From positions 3,685,001 to 3,749,000 of the forward strand of contig NC_051094.1 of the NCBI RefSeq assembly GCF_901709675.1: DNA of 64,000 nt, given 5' to 3'. The notes below the pieces were generated by a model. It saw only the letters and a list, made by a program, of their open reading frames with translations. It was not told where the DNA came from and made no database searches. This DNA comes from Syngnathus acus. Taxonomy: Eukaryota; Chordata; Actinopteri; Syngnathiformes; Syngnathidae. Shown here piece by piece: positions 1 through 12,800 of the stretch. Within the stretch, counting starts at the first letter, position 1. Each line of letters opens with the position of its first letter. The translations under genes were made by a program, and so were the position numbers.

Positions 1-3000
1 CGGGCAGCCTGCAAAAAAAGACCCGTTTGCGCATCTCACCTTTCATCAGCAACGTGACCACGGACGTGCAGACTTACTCTGCGGCCGTTTGCACATGTAG
101 GCCAACGAGGAGGCGCAGGAGCCAGACCTCCACTTCCCAGGCGACAACTGAACTCCTTGGTTGACGTAGGCGCAGGACGCGACGTCGGCGCTGTCGGTAG
201 ATTATAAAAAGGAACATTTTCCTATTTTTCCCTGAGTGCTCGTTCTCAAAATTGGTTCCAGAACCTTTACGCGTGTCCGCCTGACAACAGCATGCGAAGA
301 TGTGACTTCTTACCTTTTAAATTGGTCTAAGGCCCAGTTGGTGTGTGTCGTTGTCTCGCCATCAGACCAGATCAGCTCCTGGCTTCCGGCTACAAAGCCA
401 CACCAGACGTCGTCGCATTTCTGGGGGGGAAAAAAGAAAACGGTTCCAGTTGTCGCTGCAGAGTCCACGACTGCTTCCGTCTCACCTGGTTGGAGAGTCC
501 CAGCCAGAAGCGGGTGTGGCCCATGGCGCGCTTCACAAAGTCCTCCTCGGCCGAGGTGGTGATGGAGAGCAGGTCGCCGCCCTGCCAGACGCAGTGGTGC
601 CGGGCCCCCAGCCAACCGTTGGGCTTCACCTCCTTCTTGTAGCAGCTGGAGTCGTGCTCGAGCCACCCGGAAAGACACTTGTTGGCTGAAGGCACAATTT
701 GGGGATCAGGCGGACAGATCAGAGCACACTGATGGAACACTTGCATGTTTTTATTCTGTGCTCTTCATTGGGGGCATCTCAACCAAATGCACGAGGATTC
801 TGTCAGGGGTGGGGTGGAGGATGGGGGGGGGGGGCAACGCCCATTGTCGCTTTGGCCCCTTCCAAAAACATGCCTGTCCTCCATTTTTGGGTTCAGCCAG
901 CGCCATGCAGCAACGTGGAGCTGCTGATTGTTTGCATAAAAGCATCACTTACGCCTGCCAAGGATTGCACACAATGGCCCCAAAGTGATGCTACTAAGCT
1001 TCAGATGTACAGTGGGGCAAAAAGTATGTCGTCAGCCACCAATGGTGCAAGTTGTTCCACTTAAAAGATGCCATCATCATCATCATCTTCACCCTCAGCT
1101 ATTACCCCACCCACCAGTTACGCACGTGTGGCGTATCGATGACCAATGAGCTAAGCTCAAATCAGGTCCTCGCACATTTCACCACTGGAGGGTGCTAAAG
1201 CACAACGCAACTCAAGCGAATGGAACACGTTGCAACAGTTGGACCGCTCCCCCCTTCATAGCTCAAGAAGCCCGCCCGCCCGTCCTTCCTTATATCAAAG
1301 TACAAAGCCAAGCAAGCCAGGCCTGACTGAGTGTTTCATGGAGAAGAAGGGCTTTTAAACTGCGGGCTCAATGAATCAATCAATCACTCAATCAATCAAA
1401 CCTAATAAGCATGGACTCAAATGGGGGGCAAATGCAATTATTCAGATGCGCTCTGCGATTCACTAGGAGAAATGAACACGCATTGAAATCAGAGTCTCAT
1501 AAAATCAATTTTGCAATCTTTGAAAACATATGCCGACACATTTTGATGATGCACAGCGATATTATGAACTGCACAACTGTGTTGCAACTTTTTTGTGTGA
1601 TGATAACAGACCAGACACGAAGGTGTATTATTAATAATATAATTACAATATAATTATTAATATAACAATGATTATGATCTAGATTTAGATCATAATAACC
1701 ATGATTTTTTTTTTATAACAGAGGTGCTAAGAAATATCTATTGTATAAAGGGGCTGTAAGAAATTATTGCTAATACTCTATCAAGGAGTGTAAGAAACTG
1801 TTAATAATAATGACTAATAATGATTGATTAGTATTCATTATAATTAGCTCATATAAATCATGAAAATATTCTTATAATAGGGGCGCCAAGAATTATCTTG
1901 TCTATATACACATGTGCATAATATATTGTATAAAGGGCTGTAAGAAATGATTATTCTTATTTATTATTATTATATGTATTACTTTTATTATTATTAAACT
2001 AGTATTATCACTATTATTATATATCATTTATTATTATTCTTGTGTCTTGTTGACATTCTCTGTCTTTAACCCTAACGGTGCAACTCATCTAAGTGTTATT
2101 ATCTTGTCTATATACACATGTGCATAATATATTGTATAAAGGGCTGTAAGAAATGATTATTCTTATTTATTATTATTATATGTATTACTTTTATTATTAT
2201 TAAACTAGTATTATCACTATTATTATATATCATTTATTATTATTCTTGTGTCTTGTTGACATTCTCTGTCTTTAACCCTAACGGTGCAACTCATCTAAGT
2301 GTCACAAAGTCCAATCAGCCGCTCCTGAATTCCAAGCGTGCCCATGTTTTAGGAATAAAAAAAAACAAAACCAAAACAGAGCGAAGGAAAAACACAAGTA
2401 AACCCGGAAAAAAAGAGATGAAAGGAAAAGCCCAGTAACGCGACAGCACATATAAACACATTCGGTTTTCAAAATAAAAGAGCAATTTTAGATGGAATAT
2501 TTTGAAGTTATATGCTCAACTTCAATACGTCATCCTGACAGCCAGTGCGCACTTAAAATTCACAAGCGGGGCTCGTTTGCCGCCGTAAGACAACGCAAAG
2601 ACACTTGACTCAACGGTTTTAGCTCGTCATTTCAAAGTCAAGTTGCTCGGATGTTCGGACACAACAGCTTCCCACATGAATGATGAAAATGCTGATAAAG
2701 GCAAGCCTCGATAACTAGACAGGTCCGGTCCGGGAGAATTGACGTACACAGCAACTACATCAAAGTGTCCGAATAATGAGGATTCTTCAAAGTTCCTCAA
2801 AGTGTTTGTCGTCCAAATGTGTGACATTGCAATGATTTTTTTTTTTCTCTCAGGCACCGTAATGTTAGAATAGAAGCAGATGCAGTCGTGCTAACTCACA
2901 GTACAGTACATTCCAGCTCTTTACTGTTGTTTCAATGGACTAAAGATACAAATTGCTTACCTGAAGCACATGCCCAATATATGCCAATCAGGAGAAGAAC

Positions 3001-3021
3001 ACGCTTTAGTTCTTCCCACAT
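1..3021 (-). CDS. Lectin gene C (5' part): secreted multi-C-type-lectin protein, cut by window edge
   Basis: First five coding exons of a third copy of the lectin gene; the rest lies left of base 1. Exons in transcript order: 2961-3021, 486-685, 314-420, 78-190, 1-8 (partial). Exon 1 starts at the ATG at 3021 and encodes a typical signal peptide, MWEELKRVLLLIGIYWACA, ending in phase 1 at a GTAAGC donor. Exon 2 begins at a TTCAG acceptor and restores the frame as A-N-K-C, the start of CLECT1. Exons 2-4 encode CLECT1 (WLGL, WSDG and the final CAYV...MCK are all visible). Exon 5 starts the cysteine-containing linker. The same structure is found 15,028 bp to the right in gene A. Variable positions: H in exon 2 where A has N and B has K, and a different loop in exon 4. 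Function by homology only: carbohydrate or protein recognition outside the cell. Confidence 0.85.
686..2960 (-). other. Intron 1 of lectin gene C, with repeats
   Basis: About 2.3 kb with no coding sequence I can support. It holds an AATC microsatellite near 1370-1400, an AT-rich block at 1620-2300, and a 206-bp direct duplication at about 1893-2304 that contains a CTAACGGTGCAACTC stretch in each half. The equivalent introns are 15720-17988 (gene A) and 31208-33486 (gene B); the AATC run is much longer in B (about 31880-31935). Confidence 0.75.
1893..2304. repeat. 206-bp tandem duplication in intron 1 (gene C copy)
   Basis: The sequence starting TTATCTTGTCTATATACAC at 1893 restarts at 2099 and runs on almost unchanged. 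The same two-copy structure is at about 16917-17328 and 32425-32836, so it predates the unit duplications. Confidence 0.85.
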
Positions 3022-3923
3022 GTTGGAGGAATATCCCCCTCTCACTGAGGGTCGCAACGGTTCTAGTCGGGAGAAAAGAAATGATAAGTCGCCTCACTGC
3101 AAGTGGATTCAAGTACAGAGGAAAAATGAACGTTTGGTCCACCCTGCACCGAGCGAGAGGCAGGCCACGCCCACACATCAAACACGTCACATTCGAAGGT
3201 AGTCATCTCAAAGCACTCTCAAGCGACGTGGGGAGTGGCGCGCGCGCGCGTGTGTGTATGACCGACCAAAAAAAAAAAAAAAACCAGCCTTCTTTGATTC
3301 CTTTAGATTGTGTGACTTTGTAAATGTTCTGGACGTGAACAACAGCGAAAATCAGCCAACTCTTTACTTTAACAGTAAATATAAAGAATTAAATCCAAGT
3401 ATGAAAGTTGGAATTCAATGAGGTGTCACTCAATTTATGTTCAAGTATACACAAGACTACAGAAGCTTTTCCATTCACGCCTCTCAGAATTCGTGTTGAT
3501 TTTCAGAGAACATGAGAAAATACATTTAGCGGACGTGCTTTTGAATGAAAATGAACGAGGAGCAAATGAATCTGGGAGAAATGAGGGGAAAGCGTCTCCA
3601 ATTGAGCCTCGCAGGACTCGAATGCAAAAGCACAAAACATATGTAGAATACTTTTTGTTCATAATATCTATAATATAAATAGGATCATTAAAAGTATCAT
3701 ATTTTTTATTGAATCTTTGATTCAACTCCTCTGTGAACGTGCCTTTTCCTTTCGGCATTGCTTGTAAACACTCGGTGTAGACTGGCCAGCTCATCCTACT
3801 TTGTAGCAAAGTGACTCGATTTGAGGAGAAGGGGGTGACTTATTTGCCACCCGTGCAGAGAAACCTGCAATTGAGTGAAATGGAACCGAGTGGCAATTCT
3901 ATTGACAATGTACTCAATAAATA

Positions 3924-4225
3924 ATGCAAATTTTGAAAACAAACGTGACATTCTCTTTCATTTTCACTGCAGGTCACAATGAAGACCCAGTGTCATTTTT
4001 GCGGACGATCGTTATTCAACAACAACAACAGCAGAGAACCAAAATCCACGGATGGACCGATAAGCCTTTCAACAAGAGGGCGCAGACACACAAACGGCCA
4101 CGGCGCTTGCTATTACTTGAATTTAATTTCGACCCTCCCCCCATTGACTGGCAAATGGACCCAAAATGGTACCGTTCGTTTGTGCTGGTTTGTGCCGTAA
4201 AAACGTTCGTTTGAGCTGCTACGGT
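3924..4225. repeat. Dispersed spacer cassette, copy 1
   Basis: Begins with a conserved AAATTTTGAAAACAAACGTGA segment followed by a pyrimidine tract, CTGCAG and GTCACAATG, and includes CAACAAGAGGG and GACACACAAACGGC blocks. Other copies: 18956-19200, 19474-19787, 34450-34700, 34970-35230, plus a partial copy at 35431-35562. I do not recognise the family. Confidence 0.65.
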
Positions 4226-5529
4226 TTTGTAGCTATGAGACATTTAATTTCTAGCGATGACGTCACCGCATTGCTCCTGGAATTTAGCTAAATATGTTGC
4301 TTGAAATCTTCTACCTTGAAACTAGATCCAGCCCAAAATAAGCACCAAGAAGGGCAGAGATCGATGTGTTCTTTGTATTTCTTAGAAGTGTTCCCGTTTT
4401 GTTGCAAGTTAAAAAGTCGAGAGCAGGTGAGCGTCGGAAATGTGTAAGTATGTTTAAAGAAGCAAAATGTCGCCATCTGTCAGTGGCTCAAGTCCACTGC
4501 ATTAAGGATCCGTCGTCATCTGACACTCAAGGACTGTTTATTGGCAACCACAGAGGCTGTCAAAAAGAACGTTCTTTTATACTATATTGTGTGCTTATGA
4601 TATTTATAGTATTGTTTGCCTGCAAATAGATCTTTATGATGTGACCATTTGTTATTTCTACTTGCTTATGCTAAATGTATGTTTTGAGTTAGTTTGCTTC
4701 CCTTGTATTATGATGTGTGAAGGTTTGTCCAATCCTAGCATTACCACCACTAATGGTCTGTACAATCAAAAGCTTTCAAAAGCATAAAAAAAAAAAAAAA
4801 AAGAGGTACCACAGTGAGCAGGGAAAAAAAAAAAGATGTATTTTATGTAGCCTATTTGCAATTTGGGTCAGTTCGGTTCAGTGCTTAAAAAGTGCAGTGC
4901 ACATCTTTGCATGAAACAGTCAGGGGTCACGATGCCATCAATTTGTTTCCATGGTTGTCATCTTGTGACTTTTTGTTTTTTACATGACACTAGTGTGGTA
5001 GAATTTTGATATCTAATGCTTGATTTGTGCAGTACGTTAGGCGCAGGCTTTAGTGCCATCTCGTGTGGGGTTTGCATGTTTGCATGCGTAGGTTTCCTCC
5101 CACGTTTCAAAAACATTCATGGTAGGCCGATTGACCGCTCCTACTTGTTTTCTTTTTTTTTGGAAGGGGGGTGATGGGAATGATGTGGGTCCTGCCACTG
5201 CCTGGCTCTCAGTTCAGGATGTGCCCCCAGCTGGAATAGGCTAGCCGCGACCCTCGTGAGGATAAGCACTTCAGGACAATGGATGGATTTCATGACGTGG
5301 ATAGCAAGAGAGTACATCTTTTTTTCCAAATTGTTACAAAGAGCCATGCAAAAATGCACCAAAATGGCATCATGAGGAGGTCTGACTAATACTCGTACAT
5401 CAGGAGTAATAAAGTATGATCTAATTGACCAGATTATAAAATTGCCCTGTCCAAATCAGTAAACTATTCAATGAGTTAACAGGTGACACCAATTGTCTTT
5501 ATTATTTTATTGTTTTTTTGGGGTCAATT

Positions 5530-6200
5530 AAACATGGTAAAACAGATGGAATAATAACGCATGGTGAATTTAACAATAAGTAAATGAAATATAAGAAATC
5601 AATTAGGAAAATGCATGGTAAATCTAAGAGAATAATAACATGGTAAATTGAACAAAATAATAATATCACGTTAAGTCAAGAAGAAGAATGCATGGTAACT
5701 TAAACAGAACAATAACACGTGGTAAATCTAACAAGACGACTAATGCATGGTTAATCAATCATAATGCATGGTAAATTGAACAAAATAATAATAATGCATG
5801 GTAAATCATAATATCACATGTTAAGTCAAAAAGAAGAAGACGAATGCATGGTAACTTAAACAGAATAATAACACATGGTAAATCTAACAAAAAGACTAAT
5901 GCATGGTTCATCAATCATAATAATGCATGGTAAATTGAACAAAATAATAATAATGCATGGTAAATCATAATATCACATCTTAAGTCAAGAAGAAGAAGAA
6001 TGCATGGTAACTTAAACAGAATAATAACACATGGTAAATCATAATATCACATGTTAAGTCAAGAAGAAGAAGAATGCATGGTAACTTAGAATAATAACAC
6101 ATGGTAACTCTAACAAGACGACTAATGCATGGTAAATCAATCATAAGAATGCATGGTAAATCAATCAGTCAATCAAAATGCATGGTAAACCAAGCAGAAT
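5530..6200. repeat. AT-rich minisatellite built on ATGCATGGTAA
   Basis: Many imperfect repeats of ATGCATGGTAA, spaced by AATAATAAC, AAGAAGAAG and CAATCATAA segments, in higher-order units of about 70-120 bp. It starts a few tens of bases past the gene A stop, so it may lie in the 3' UTR. The gene B counterpart is at about 21090-21690, with a different number and order of units. Confidence 0.85.
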
Positions 6201-6230
6201 GATCATGCAAGGTCAATTGCATTCATATGA

Positions 6231-6829
6231 TTACTCGCAACTTCCATTGGCGCCTTTTATATCCCGCGCGTAACGCGCTGTGGGCATCTTGCACACGTAG
6301 CCGTTTAATTCCATGCAGGACATCTTCTTCCATTTGCCAGACTGAAAGTCAAAATGAGATTGATTTTAAATCTAAACTTGTCTTCGGCGAGCGGGTCAAT
6401 CTTTTCTGCACCTACCTGGCTCAAGGTGGCCACGCAATTCTCCATCAGGCCGGCAGGTTTTCCCGGAGCCCAGTTTGTGAAGGTCACCTTCTGGCGGTCC
6501 GACCACACGAATCTGCCGCGATTGACCAGGTCGTTCAGTCCGGTCCACGTCGTGTTTCCAGGGGCTGCAGAGGACAAACGGCAACAGAGCTCTCATTCGC
6601 TTTCCAGATATGGCAGATATCGAGCCGATGTGAGCGACGCTTAGCGCGCACGCACCAAGCTTCACGAGGTCGTGCTGCCAATCCCGCTCAGCCTCGGAGA
6701 GGATAGACACCAGCTCGGCATCGAGACTCCTGCAGAAGTGTTGAGCGTCGTACCACTTCTTCGTATCATCAAAACGTTTGTAGCAGAAGTCCGCAAACTC
6801 CTCCCAGTCAGGTCCCAAGCATCTCGGCT
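6231..6829 (-). other. Gene A terminal CLECT7 and stop codon (exons 33-35)
   Basis: Exons 6656-6829, 6416-6564 and 6231-6341. The domain is the most canonical of the seven: CLGPDWEEFADFCYKRF, WTGLND, WSD, TNWAPGKPAG, ENCVA, GKWKKMSC and GYVCK. The EPN position reads KPA and the WND position reads WKK, so the calcium/sugar site is lost. After the last cysteine a 20-residue tail ends in GSCE and TAA at 6231-6233. Confidence 0.87.
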
Positions 6830-9800
6830 CTGCGTGCAAGATGGCGTCACGTGAAGAAATGCTTTCTATTCTGGACGGTCTACTCACCCGTGGCAGCAAA
6901 AGTGTAAGACGGAAACGGAGCCAATTCGTTAACATATCTGCAGACAGTAAAGTGAGAATGAGCCGGGCATCTTTAAGTGGACTCGCCAGTGAAAGCGGAG
7001 CACGCACACTTTCGAGACGATTCCGCTACAGGTGGAGCCGTTGTAGGCTTTCTGTGGCAGTCTCTTCAGCAAAGTCACATCTCCTCCAATCTCAATGATG
7101 CCCGAGTGAATAGCAGCCGCGCAGATGTTGGAGTCCTGCACTCACAGAACGTCTCAGACATAGAAGAACTCCGCTTGCAGGTCGTGCGGTAATTAACATA
7201 CCTGTTCGTAGATCCGTGTTCCGTAGACCTTATAGCCGGCTTCGGCGCAGCCCAGTGGACACCGGACCCTGCGGAAGTAGTTTGTTTAGTAAGGAGGAGG
7301 CTTTTCGGCAAGAAACGTCTTATCAAGTCCGACTCACGTCATTGAACCGTCGAGGCCGAGGTCGGCGGCTGTGCTGTTGCATAAGATGTCTGTGGGTCAG
7401 AAGGGAAAATCAAAGCCCGTTTCTTGCTAGTTTCTCACTGCACTCCAAACGTCGTACTCACTGCGAGGGGTGTCGTCAGACGTGCACCCCAAGACGTCAA
7501 AGCGTAGGCCCTTAAACTTTGGCAGGAGGCGGACGAACTGGGCGAACACGGGCCTGTTTAGAATATACGTCCCCACAGAAGGCTGGAAACAAAACACGCG
7601 CGTTTGCAATGAACGACAACAGCCAGGATGACGAAACGAGTCGACGACCGCTCACCTGCTTTGGGTGGCGATACCAAGTCACTCCGTCAATACTGAACTG
7701 CATCGCAAATACTCTGGAACGTTGCCCTTGGTATGTACACTTCTGGGTCTCAATGCCTGTCACCTTGAAGTTCTGACCGAGGTTCACCTGGATCCAGCTG
7801 CCGACTGAGGGCGGAAGGCATTCCATTGCTCAGGATACCAAACTACCGGCAACTACGACGGAGAGCTGTGGGGTTTTTGGGGTTTTTTTAACGTACGGAT
7901 TTTGGACGGTTTCCAGCAACCGCTGCCCCCCAGACGCGCTTTGTGAGGTTCGGCATTGATCTCAGAGGAAGAGGCTGTAAAGGAAGAGTCTGGGATTCTC
8001 CCGTCAGCGATGCCCAGACCGTCAAGACACACTGAGGAAAGAAAGTGGAAGGAATGATCAGTGGGCACTCATACCCACCCGTGCCGAGCTGGCGCTCTTT
8101 CTGGGGATCCGTTGGATTCTTTCCTTGGCACATCATCGGCAACTGTAAGGGTGTGAAGCCCACCTTTCTTCTCACAGCTGTAGACGACGTGGAGGTATTT
8201 GGAGATACCAGGGCAGGAGTCCGTATCCCAAGGGTAAATGGAGCAAATCTGATAGTTGTCACACAATCCTCTGAAGTGAGAGAGAGCCCCTTCCACCCTG
8301 CAGTCATCTGCAAGTGACAACACGCCACCATTTCACGCGCATTTTATTCGCAGACTTACACACTGACTTCAACTTGTTACAGGACGCAGGGTATTTTAAA
8401 GAAAAAAAGGAAACCAAAAAAAGCGCCCAGCTTAGCTCTTTTTCATCATTTTCTATTTTTATTCAATGAAAATTTGAAACAAAATATGGAAGGCATTTTC
8501 TAGTGCCATCGCTCACGCATCAATCCCCATGCATATTGATATTGAATTATATGTTACGAACGAGTTACTACTACCTCCAACACTGAAAACATGGCGACAG
8601 AAACGGCTCCAGGACAGCGAGCCAAAAACAACAATGCCACTGGAGGATTCTTACCGCGTGATCCGCCGCCACTGGGACAGACGTCGCTATCCTTCCGTCC
8701 ATAGAAAGCCGACCGTATGCGGATGACTTTTTCTTCGGGACATTCAAGGAATTTCCAATCGTCTTGGCAGACAAGTTCCTCCTTGTAGCCTGTGAGTGCA
8801 CAACCGTTGACTTCTCTCCGTCTTTTTTCACAGAGACGTTGAAGGCAACTTACCGTCATGTAGTGGCAGCTGATGTGTCTTTCCTAGAAGCGGGAACCAG
8901 AACGTGGATGTCGACACGTGATGACGGGTCACCCGCGGGGCGTCACATCTCACTTACCTCTTTTCTTGCAGACGTAGCCTCTCTTCTCGTCGCACTTGTC
9001 GCGCTTCCAGTCGCCGCTGCCAGTGAGCAAGGAAAGACATTTCCCCCCTTCAGCGACACCTGGAGGGAGGGAGACAAGATCTGAGCGCTCATCCGTTCCT
9101 CCAAAGTGCAGCTGACAACCGCCTCAGCCCGACCTGCACTCCAGCGGAGGTAAGAGAAGGGGGATCCGTCAGTCCACTTGTCGCCGTCACGCTTGATGGA
9201 GGCGTCGGCGCCCAACCACAGGGAGGCATCACCCATCAGAATCTTGGCGATACCTTTGGATCCCAAAGAGAACATGCAAGATTATTCCAAAACGACTCAC
9301 ACTTGACTCTGCACTACAACCTGATGGGTGCGGCACAGCCGTGACAAAGCGCTAACAATACTGCAACAGAGAGTGAAACAACAACAAAAAACAACAACAA
9401 CCGAGCAACGCTGGCCATATCTCGCTCGGGTTTATCAGGTTTGAGTTGGAAAGGAAGGCGTAGCAGGAAAAAAAGGTTTTTCTCAAAGACTTAGCAAATT
9501 CATGGCCGTATGAAGACCGCGTACGAAGACATGACGCCTTTTTCAATTTACTTTAGCTTCTATTTCTTGTTTGTTTCATGTTGGAAAATAAAAATGGATC
9601 CACTTGTTTATGGCCAATATATTTGAATTCATGGCCTCCTACCGTGTACGAAGCCCTGCTCGTGCAAGTCGGCGATGCTGAGCAGGTTCCCTTGGCGGCC
9701 TTTGCAGTCGGCTTGCGCCTCCTGCCAGGTCTTGGTGGGCTGGCGGATCATCAGGTAGCAGAAGTCGTCCGAGGGGTCGTCCAGCCACCAGCCGCATTTC

Positions 9801-12800
9801 TCAGTCCAGCCTGCAATCCAGACATAAGACAGCATAAGACGGCGTGCCGATGGGGTAAGACGGCTGCAGTGCGCGACGACACCTACGTAGTTGGCCGATT
9901 GATGGTGGAAGCTGTTGAGGTCCTCCGTGCTTGGCTGCCGGGGGGGGATTTGCAAATATGAGCAAATGCTTGATGTGTGCAGGAGCAGCGCTCGGGAGGG
10001 GCGTTTGCACCTGTTTTGCAGACAAATGGCCGCTGCGTTGTGCAGGGGCTGGCACTCAACTCCCCAACAGAATTTGGGAACGCGCAGTCGCCCTTGGTAT
10101 CATCTTGCCATTCGTTGTAGTTCTGTGGACGACATGAGCGTGTTGGACTCTGTCTGCTCGGCTTCCGAACGCCCTTCCTCGGCAATCGCTCACTCGCGCC
10201 CAAGTTTTACCCATTTCCCCTCCAAAACAATCCAATCGTTGAAGCCTCGAGCGGCATTTCTCCACTTTTTTTTACCCTGCTCAAATTTGGACTTTCCCAG
10301 CTCATCTTTTGAAAAATGACTTTTTAAAAGGCAATTCACTTACAAAACTTGTTCCGTCACTCCACTCGTAGTCGTCGGCCGTCGTCTTCTTGAGTCCCAC
10401 GAAAGCAGATTGTGAGGTCCGCGAGTGATCTTGAGGAAAGGAAGGAGAACACGAGCTTCAGGGCAAAAAGAGCTTCAGTCGAATGACGACTGCGGCGGTT
10501 GCTCTTGGTGCTCACCATGCACAAATTGGGCCTCTTTCTTGGAGTGGACGCTAGCCAGGTGGCCTCCCCGGGAAAGACAGAACTTCTCAGCAATGTCAAA
10601 GGTTTTAAGCGTCGTCTCGTAACGATAACAATAATCGCCATAGTGGAAGGTGTTGTCGTGGCAGTCGGAGGCTGGGGCCACAAAGAAAAACATGACCATG
10701 ACAAGATGTTCAAGTGCAAATAAGTGTGCTGCAACTCACTCGTCACTACAGCAGGACCACTTTTGGGCGAACACTTCGGGCAGTCTGCATAAAAAAAGAC
10801 CTGTTTGAGCTTTTCTCTTTTCAAAGTCAACCTGATTACAAACGTGCAGGCTTACTCAGCGGCCGTTTGCACATGTAGGCCAACGAGGAAAGACAGGAGC
10901 CAGTCCGCCACTGGCCGGGCTCACCCCTTCCCCCTTGGTTGACGTAGGCGCAGGATGCAACGTCGGCGCTGTCGGGAGAAAAGAAACAAGCAATTATTTT
11001 CCCGTGGTTTTTTTTTTTCCTTTCCCCAAGTGGCCCTTTTCAAAATTGGCTCCTCCGCCTGACAACAGCATGCAAAGTTGTTACGTCTTACCTTTCGAGT
11101 TGATTTGAGGCCCAGTTGGCGTGATTCATTGTCTCGCCATCGGACCAGGTCAGCTTCTGGCTCCCGCCTTCAAAGCGACACCAGAACTTGTCGCATTTCT
11201 GGGGGGAAAAAGAACAACAGTCCCACTTGTCGCAGCAGTCGACGGCCGCTTGCGCTTCCGTCTCACCTGGTTGGAGAGTCCCAGCCAGAAGGGGGTGTCC
11301 TCGCCAATGGTGCCCTTCGCAAAGTCCTCCTCGGCCGAGGAGGTGATGGAGAGCAGGTCGCCGCCCATCCGGACGCAGTGGTGCCAGGCCCCCAGCCAAC
11401 CGTTGGGCTCCTCCACCTTCTTGTAGCAGTTGGTGCCGTGGTCGAGCCACCCGGGAGCACACTTGGTGGCTGAGGGCACAATTTGGGGAACAGATCAGAG
11501 CACGCTCCTGTTTTTGCCCTTCAGTCCACCATTTTGAGCAAAGGGCAATTTGCGGGTCACGGTTGGCCAAATCTACATTTTCTCGGGCAAATTGGAAGAT
11601 CCGGGACTCGACTTGGTTAGCTTAGCCCAACGGCATCAGAGACGTTTACATTGTGAAAGGATTCCGGAACATTCATCTTCGCGCTTGAGAAACAACCAAA
11701 GTGCCGCTGTACAAGGTAAAACGATGCAAAAAACATTCAACACGTGGCTGAGTACTTCATAAAAACGAAAAAGCACAGAATTTGTTGGTTGGCATGGTGT
11801 GACTCCAGGGTCATGGTTTTCCACGCAGTCGAAGGCGACTTACAGTCAGGAACCGGCGTAGGCTTTACTGCAAGAGGAAAGGAACAGAGACATCAAGGCA
11901 CAGACAGACGTCAAGGGGCGATGACAGTCGGTGGGGCGTTGCCTCTCACTTACCATTTCCTCTTTTCTTGCAGACGTAACCTCTCTTCTTCTTGTTGCAC
12001 GAGTCGTACTCCCAGTTGCCGTTGCCAGTGAGGAAGGAAAGACAATTTCCATCGGCGGTACCTGGGGGGCGGGAGAGAAGATCTCAGTGCTCCTCCGTTC
12101 CTCCAAATGGCAGCAGACAGCGGCAGACCTGAAGTCGAGTGGACGTAAGTGAACGCGGCTCCGTCAGCCCACGCGCTGCCTTCGTCACTGATGGTGACAT
12201 TGGCGCCCAACCACAGAGAGGATGCTTTCATCAGAGCCTTGATGTAACCTGTGCCAGAATGAACGACATCGTCAAGAGGAGCCGAGTGAGGAGGACGCGT
12301 CATCTGTTGAGCTCCGTTGAGCTTTCTCAGCTCAAAAGGAATTGAGTTAGACAGGGGGACTATCGAGAAATATTAAAACCAAAGCAGCAATAACAGTGCG
12401 GTTTGCAAACACAAATTGGAGCTACTGAAACAGGGTAGACGGCCGAGGGGATCGGACCTCAACCAGCATCTGACAAAAAAAAAAAAGCGGATAGATATAT
12501 ATATATATAAATAAAACTTCACGGAAAAACGAGAAAACGAGAATGAAGAAAAAAAAAAAAAAAAAACTTTTAGCTGACAGTCAATATGGATTCCGGAAGG
12601 ACACTAATGGATCTTAATAGAGAACATCAGATGATCAAAAAACAAGTTATTGGGATTTTCATCAACCAAAAGCATTTGACCCAGTAAATCACGGCATCAG
12701 AGTAGTTGGTCTGGACTGGCTGAGGAGCTACTTAAGCAACAGGCAGCAATTTGTAAAAAGTCTGGAGATCATGTATCCCATAACAGGTGAACAACCTCTG

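Larger units (their letters stand above)
3022..6230. other. Spacer between gene C start and gene A stop
   Basis: 3.2 kb holding the presumed promoter and 5' UTR of gene C (no clear TATA box seen) and the 3' UTR of gene A. From left to right it contains a CG/GT run near 3238-3256, a cassette repeat at about 3924-4225, A-runs near 4785 and 4830, and an ATGCATGG minisatellite at about 5530-6200. A possible gene A poly(A) signal (AATAAA on the minus strand) is at 5498-5503. No further gene is supported. Confidence 0.7.

Noticed and set aside
943-1090. Exon-like segment with a GTAAGTGATG donor in intron 1 of gene C
   Set aside because: Splicing exon 1 directly to exon 2 already gives a perfect signal peptide-CLECT junction; this segment has stops in the needed frame.
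3979-4200. + strand ORF starting MKTQCHFCGRSLF, resembling a zinc knuckle
   Set aside because: Lies in the cassette repeat; a second copy only changes the length of an asparagine run from a CAA microsatellite, and other cassettes do not keep the frame.
5530-6200. Regular direct repeats that could suggest a CRISPR-like array
   Set aside because: Units and spacers are both repetitive and AT-rich, with variable length, in a vertebrate spacer; this is a minisatellite.
8084-8150. Possible extra exon between SUEL and discoidin domains, with a GTATGAG donor
   Set aside because: It would end in phase 0, putting the next exon out of frame, and the needed acceptor AG in gene A is missing in gene B. 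Direct splicing 8164 to 8031 keeps phase and both domains.
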